64,000 nucleotides of DNA from Alphaproteobacteria bacterium (GTDB lineage Bacteria; Pseudomonadota; Alphaproteobacteria; Acetobacterales; Acetobacteraceae), in NCBI GenBank assembly GCA_016869735.1, contig VGDL01000002.1, positions 1 to 64,000 of the forward strand. Reading direction: 5' to 3'. Positions 59,698 through 64,000 of this stretch are shown one piece after another. The notes below the pieces were generated by a model that was not told the DNA's origin, searched no databases, and saw only the letters and a list, made by a program, of their open reading frames with translations. Made by a program: the position numbers and the translations under genes. Each line of letters begins with the position of its first letter. The stretch's first letter is position 1.

Positions 59698-60450
59698 TTA
59701 AAGATGCCCTTCGCGCCGGAAGGAATAATGCCTTCCATTGCCGATGATCAGGTGATCATGCAGCACAATGCCAAGCATGGTCGTGGCCTGGCCGATCTCC
59801 CGCGTCATGTCCACATCGGCACGCGAAGGTGAGGGATCGCCGGATGGGTGATTATGCACCAGGATCAGCGCTGTCGCCTGCAATTCCAAGGCGCGGCGCA
59901 CCACTTCGCGCGGATAGACCGGCGTGTGATTGACCGTGCCCTTGGCCTGCGCCTCATCGGCGATCAACCGGTTCTTGGCATCCAGGAACAGGATGCGGAA
60001 TTGTTCGACCCGTTCACGCGCCAGGGCAGCGTTTAGATAAGCCAGCAGTTTTTCCCAATTGTTCAAAACGGGGCTGTTGCGCACTTCCTCCCGCGCCAGC
60101 CTAAGTGCGGCGGCCTGAATGCAGCGGAGCGCGGCAATGCCGGCCTCCCCCAGCCCTTCGATTTGTCCCAATTCCTGCACCGGCGCGCTGATGGCCCCCG
60201 CGAATGACCCGAAGCGCGCCAGAAGCGCCCGGGCAATGGGCTTGGTATCCCGCCTGGGCAGGGCCAGGAACAGCACCATTTCCAGCAATTCATGATCCAA
60301 CAGCGCATCCGGCCCGGCGCGCAGCAGCTTTTCGCGCATGCGGGCGCGATGCCCCAAATGGCCGGGGGGTGCCTCGGCCGCATCGGTGACAAAGTCCAGC
60401 CCCGGCAGGGCGCTGGCCTCAGCGAGGCCCTTGGTCTTGCGGATCGCCAT
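59698..60450 (-). CDS. radC: RadC family JAB-domain protein
   Basis: HRARMREKLLRAGPDALLDHELLEMVLFLALPRRDTKPIARALLARFG...ILVHNHPSGDPSPSRADVDMTRE. Confidence 0.96.
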   Translation of the reverse strand: MAIRKTKGLAEASALPGLDFVTDAAEAPPGHLGHRARMREKLLRAGPDALLDHELLEMVLFLALPRRDTKPIARALLARFGSFAGAISAPVQELGQIEGLGEAGIAALRCIQAAALRLAREEVRNSPVLNNWEKLLAYLNAALARERVEQFRILFLDAKNRLIADEAQAKGTVNHTPVYPREVVRRALELQATALILVHNHPSGDPSPSRADVDMTREIGQATTMLGIVLHDHLIIGNGRHYSFRREGHL

Positions 60451-60550
60451 GTTCCAACCTGTTTGCGCTTTCCATGAAGCGCGAACGCGGCTGGACTATT
60501 AAAACTTATGATTGAAAAACGCCAGATAAAATCAACTCGGTGGCTTGACC

Positions 60551-61357
60551 TCAAGTCCCGTAGGGCGGCTTATGCAGCCCCTTGGGCGATAGGGTGAAAA
60601 TCTCCACCCCCGTTTCCGTCACCGCCACCATATGTTCGAATTGCGCTGAAAGGGACCTATCGCGCGTCACCGCCGTCCAGCCATCATCCAGGATTTTCAC
60701 CTCGGGCCGGCCGGCATTTACCATCGGCTCCACGGTGAAGAACATGCCGGGCTTCAGCTTGGGCCCTTCGCCGGGGCGGCCGAAATGCAGGATATTGGGC
60801 GGTTCGTGGAAGTGCCGGCCAATGCCATGGCCGCAAAAATCCCGGACCACGCTGAAGCGGTGCTTTTCCACATGCGCCTGAATGGCGTGGCCGATATCGC
60901 CAAGCGTCGCGCCGGGACGAATGGCGGCAATGCCCTTCATCATGGCGTCGTAAGTGACATCCATGAGAAGCTTCGCCTTGGTGGAGGCCTCACCCGCCAC
61001 ATACATGCGGCTTGTATCGCCATGCCAGCCATCCAGAATGACGGTGACATCAATATTGATGATATCGCCATCTGCCAGCACGCGATCCCCCGGAATGCCA
61101 TGGCAGACCACGTGATTGACCGACGTGCAGGAGGATTTCGTATAGCCCCGATAGCCAAGCGTTGCCGGAATGGCGCCGCGCCCCACCATGAAATCATGGC
61201 AGATCTGATCAATCTCCCCGGTTGAAATCCCAGGCCGCACATGGGCGGTGATCATATCGAGCGCCTCGGCCGCAAGCTGCCCCGCGCGGCGCATGCCGGC
61301 GAAATCCTCAGGCTTGTGGATGGTGATGCGGCGTGATTCGCCGCCTTGCTGCTCCAT
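60551..61357 (-). CDS. map: Type I methionyl aminopeptidase
   Basis: CTSVNHVVCHGIPGDRVLADGDIINIDVTVILDGWHGDTSRMYVAGE...GHGIGRHFHEPPNILHFG...FTVEPMVNAGRPEVKILDDGWTAVTRD. Confidence 0.97.
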   Translation of the reverse strand: MEQQGGESRRITIHKPEDFAGMRRAGQLAAEALDMITAHVRPGISTGEIDQICHDFMVGRGAIPATLGYRGYTKSSCTSVNHVVCHGIPGDRVLADGDIINIDVTVILDGWHGDTSRMYVAGEASTKAKLLMDVTYDAMMKGIAAIRPGATLGDIGHAIQAHVEKHRFSVVRDFCGHGIGRHFHEPPNILHFGRPGEGPKLKPGMFFTVEPMVNAGRPEVKILDDGWTAVTRDRSLSAQFEHMVAVTETGVEIFTLSPKGLHKPPYGT

Positions 61358-61422
61358 GGGGTCTCAAGGCTCGTGCTGGTTAAGCGCTCAAAATGCGCTG
61401 TGGGGCGGCAGGATGCAAGGCT

Positions 61423-62310
61423 TCACGCGGGCTTGCCGGCTTTCTCACCGGTGCTGATTTCGGCTGAGCCCAAGGCATCCGCAAGCCGCGCCGTCGCACT
61501 GCCAGGCCGCGCCGGCTTTTGCTGCGTGTGGGCGGGTGCCCAGCCGGTCAGCACCAAAAGCCTGAGCGGCAGATCAACCTCGGCACCGCCAAGCCGCGCT
61601 GCCGCCATGGGAAAAAGCGCGCGCGGCGGGGTGCGGCCATCGCGCGCCAGCACGGCATTCGCCTCACCAGCGGCGCGGAGATCCGCGAAAATCCCGAAGG
61701 CGGATTTGTAGCGGAGCGCCATATCCTCGGCATCCGCAACCGGCAGCGCAAAGCCCGCGCGCTGCAACAGCGCCGCGCCATCGCGCAGTTCCGGGAAGGG
61801 GGAGATGCGGGGTGAGATACCGCCGCGCAATTCCGCCTCAACCTCGGCGAGCGCCGAACGCAGCGCGCCAAAGCTCGGCAGGCCAGGCAGGCTGGCCAGG
61901 AATAGGCCATCGGGCGCGAGTGCGCGGCGGATTTGGATCAGCGCCCCCGGCAGGTCATTCACCCAATGGAGCGAGAGGGAGGCCACCACCAGGTCAAAAG
62001 CACCCTCCGCGAAGGGCAGGAATTCCTCATCCGCCGCCACCGCCAGCCCGCCGCCCCGCGCCGCCATGGCGGGTGCCAGATCGGCCGATACAATGAAGGG
62101 AATGCCGCGTGCGGCAAGCTTCGGCGCCACAAAGCCCCGCCCGCCGAGGTCAAGCGCGCGGGTGAAGCGGCGCGTGGTGTCATCCAGCCGATCGAGCAGC
62201 CTATCGGCAGCATCTTCCAGAATGGGTGCCACCTGATCCACGTGCGCAGCGGCCCGCGCGCGGCGGCGCGCGACAAGGGCCCGGTCAAAGACGCGCATCT
62301 GGTCGTTCAT
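61423..62310 (-). CDS. SAM-dependent methyltransferase, BioC/NDUFAF5-like
   Basis: VFDRALVARRRARAA...RFTRALDLGGRGFVAPKLAARGIPFIVSADLAPAM...FDLVVASLSLHWVNDLPGALIQIRRALAPDGLFLASLPG. ATG 62310. Confidence 0.88.
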   Translation of the reverse strand: MNDQMRVFDRALVARRRARAAAHVDQVAPILEDAADRLLDRLDDTTRRFTRALDLGGRGFVAPKLAARGIPFIVSADLAPAMAARGGGLAVAADEEFLPFAEGAFDLVVASLSLHWVNDLPGALIQIRRALAPDGLFLASLPGLPSFGALRSALAEVEAELRGGISPRISPFPELRDGAALLQRAGFALPVADAEDMALRYKSAFGIFADLRAAGEANAVLARDGRTPPRALFPMAAARLGGAEVDLPLRLLVLTGWAPAHTQQKPARPGSATARLADALGSAEISTGEKAGKPA

Positions 62311-62389
62311 GGGCCTTGGGATGCACCCTGTTTCCCAAGGGCGCAAGACGGGTTAGGCTTCGCGACATATCGCCCCGAGGAGGAAAACC

Positions 62390-63004
62390 ATGAACTCCAC
62401 CGATGTGAAGGCCGCCCGCGCCGCCGCTGTTGCTTCCACCATTGACCGCATTCGCGTGATTGAACGGAGCCAGGGTGTCAGCCGTTCGTCGCTTGAAGCG
62501 ATCAAGGGCGAATTGATGAAGCTTGCTGCGCAGGAGCATCTGTTCCCTTCCGCTGAATTCCCCCCGCCGCCGAATGGTGAGAAGGGCAGCCGGCGGTACA
62601 TGCTGCAGGAAGATGAGAATAATCTGTTCGCGCTTTATCTGAATGCGCTCAATCCCGGCAATGAAACCAAGCCGCATGACCACACCACCTGGGCCTGTGT
62701 GGTGGCCGTGGATGGGCAGGAATTGAACAAGGTTTATGACCGTTTGGATGATGGGTCTGACCCCACGCGCTGCGAATTGCGCCTGCGTGAGGAAATCATG
62801 GTGGAACCCGGCCGTGGCATTGCGCTGATGCCGGAAGATATCCATTCCATCCACACCACGGGCAATGTGCCGACGCGGCATTTGCACATGTATGGCCTGG
62901 CTTTGGAAAAGCTGGATGACCGCAAGGCTTTTGATCCTGCAACCGGCGAAGTGAAGCCCTATAACACGAATTTCATGGCGCCGACGGCAACACCAAAAGG
63001 CTGA
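62390..63004 (+). CDS. Cysteine/thiol dioxygenase-like cupin protein
   Basis: NETKPHDHTTWACVVAVDGQELNKVYDRLDDGSDP...DIHSIHTTGNVPTRHLHMYGLALEKLDDRKAFDPATGEVKPY. Confidence 0.82.
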   Translation: MNSTDVKAARAAAVASTIDRIRVIERSQGVSRSSLEAIKGELMKLAAQEHLFPSAEFPPPPNGEKGSRRYMLQEDENNLFALYLNALNPGNETKPHDHTTWACVVAVDGQELNKVYDRLDDGSDPTRCELRLREEIMVEPGRGIALMPEDIHSIHTTGNVPTRHLHMYGLALEKLDDRKAFDPATGEVKPYNTNFMAPTATPKG

Positions 63005-63011
63005 TCCCGCC

Positions 63012-64000
63012 ATGGCACGGATGATTGATGCGGCCAGCCTGAAGGGCTGGATCCGCGATGGGCGGGAATTGGCCATTCTGGATGCGCGGGAAGATGGCGA
63101 ATTTGGCCGTTCGCATCTTTTCTGGGCCAATCCCTGCGGGTTGTCGCGCATGGAACTCCGTGCCCGCGCCATTCTGCCGCGCCTTGCCACGCGCATTGTG
63201 TGCGTAGATGGCGGGGAAGGGTTGGCGGAGCGCCTTGCGGCCCAACTGGAAGGTATGGGCTGTTCGGATGTTTCCGTGCTGCAAGGCGGCACGCCCGCTT
63301 GGGTCGCGGGGGGCTATATTGCGTTCTCCGGCGTGAATGTGCCGTCCAAGGCATTCGGTGAATGGGTGGAACATCATTATGAAACCCCCTCGGTTGATCC
63401 CGAGGAGTTGAAGGCGATGATGGATGCCGGCATCGATATGGTGATCCTGGACAGCCGCCCGATGGAGGAATTCAACCGCATGTCCATCCCCGGCGCGGTG
63501 GATGTGCCGGGGGGGGAATTGGTCTATCGCATTGGCGAATTCGTCACGCGGCCTGAAACTACAGTGGTGGTGAATTGCGCGGGGCGCACGCGGTCCATCA
63601 TGGGCGCTGAATCGCTCCGCAGTGCGGGCATTCCGAACAAGGTCGTGGCCTTGCGCAATGGCACCATGGGCTGGGAATTGGCGGGCTTTAAATGTGACCG
63701 CGGCAAGACCGCGAGTTTCCCGCAAGGCTCGCCGAAAGGTGCGGCAGAAGCTTTCGCCCGCGCGGATGCTTTCGCCAAGCGGCATGGTGTGACCTTCGGC
63801 ACGCGCGCTGATCTGGCGCGCTGGCAGGCGGATGCGTCGCGCAGCACTTATGTTTTGGATGTACGCGACCCGGCGGAATATGCGGCGGGGCATATGCCCG
63901 GCAGCCGATCAGCTCCCGGCGGGCAATTGGTGCAGGCGACCGATCAATGGGTCGCGGTGCGCCATGCGCGGATTGCGCTGGTGGATGACACGGGCACACG
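63012..64000 (+). CDS. Multi-domain rhodanese protein, 3'-truncated by window edge
   Basis: ATG 63012, open to window end, so absent from the + strand ORF track. Repeated rhodanese signatures: LAILDAREDGEFGRSHL, MVILDSRPMEEFNRMSIPGAVDVPGGEL...NCAGRTRSIMGAESL, YVLDVRDPAEYAAGHMPGSRSAPGGQL. Confidence 0.93.
   Translation, partial: MARMIDAASLKGWIRDGRELAILDAREDGEFGRSHLFWANPCGLSRMELRARAILPRLATRIVCVDGGEGLAERLAAQLEGMGCSDVSVLQGGTPAWVAGGYIAFSGVNVPSKAFGEWVEHHYETPSVDPEELKAMMDAGIDMVILDSRPMEEFNRMSIPGAVDVPGGELVYRIGEFVTRPETTVVVNCAGRTRSIMGAESLRSAGIPNKVVALRNGTMGWELAGFKCDRGKTASFPQGSPKGAAEAFARADAFAKRHGVTFGTRADLARWQADASRSTYVLDVRDPAEYAAGHMPGSRSAPGGQLVQATDQWVAVRHARIALVDDTGT

Noticed and set aside
1-64000. CRISPR arrays, IS elements, prophage or toxin-antitoxin modules
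   Set aside because: No regularly spaced repeats, terminal inverted repeats with transposase, integrase, phage structural genes or recognisable TA pairs found on reading both strands.

Overview
The window looks like a GC-rich alphaproteobacterial chromosome segment, probably Acetobacteraceae/Rhodospirillales by gene content (my inference; no search was run). It is densely packed with about 60 mostly housekeeping or metabolic genes and many 1-4 nt start/stop overlaps. I found no rRNA, recognisable tRNA, CRISPR array, transposase, integrase or phage genes.

Main blocks, left to right: a truncated acyl-CoA synthetase, a DapA-like aldolase, a Bcr/CflA MFS transporter and a GT2 glycosyltransferase; SDR and GMC oxidoreductases; yacG-RNaseE/G-maf-infA; a two-subunit CoA-transferase; mutL; aapQMP with no aapJ; kup; pleD; rpmG (missing from the supplied ORF track); COQ9-def-rpsU; rpsD; glmU-glmS; an orphan alginate-lyase-like lipoprotein; two tandem cyclase-family paralogues plus fumarylacetoacetase, divergent from gabD-like-maoC-gor-MFS-adhC; class II DAHP synthase-pncB-nadE-hypothetical-gltX; cysS; DUF305; trmJ; pntAA-AB-B; an ABC1 kinase and pepF; divergent CaiB/BaiF CoA-transferases around a strong palindrome; radC; map; and a cysteine-dioxygenase-like cupin with a multi-rhodanese protein that runs off the end.

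I do not see a convincing wholly novel system. The items most worth follow-up are: the long palindrome and repeated GCTAGTG motif between the CaiB/BaiF genes; the multi-rhodanese protein with only one of three visible catalytic loops intact; the SSADH with a substituted NAD(P)-site lysine segment; the orphan PL5-like lyase; and several structured leaders and terminators.
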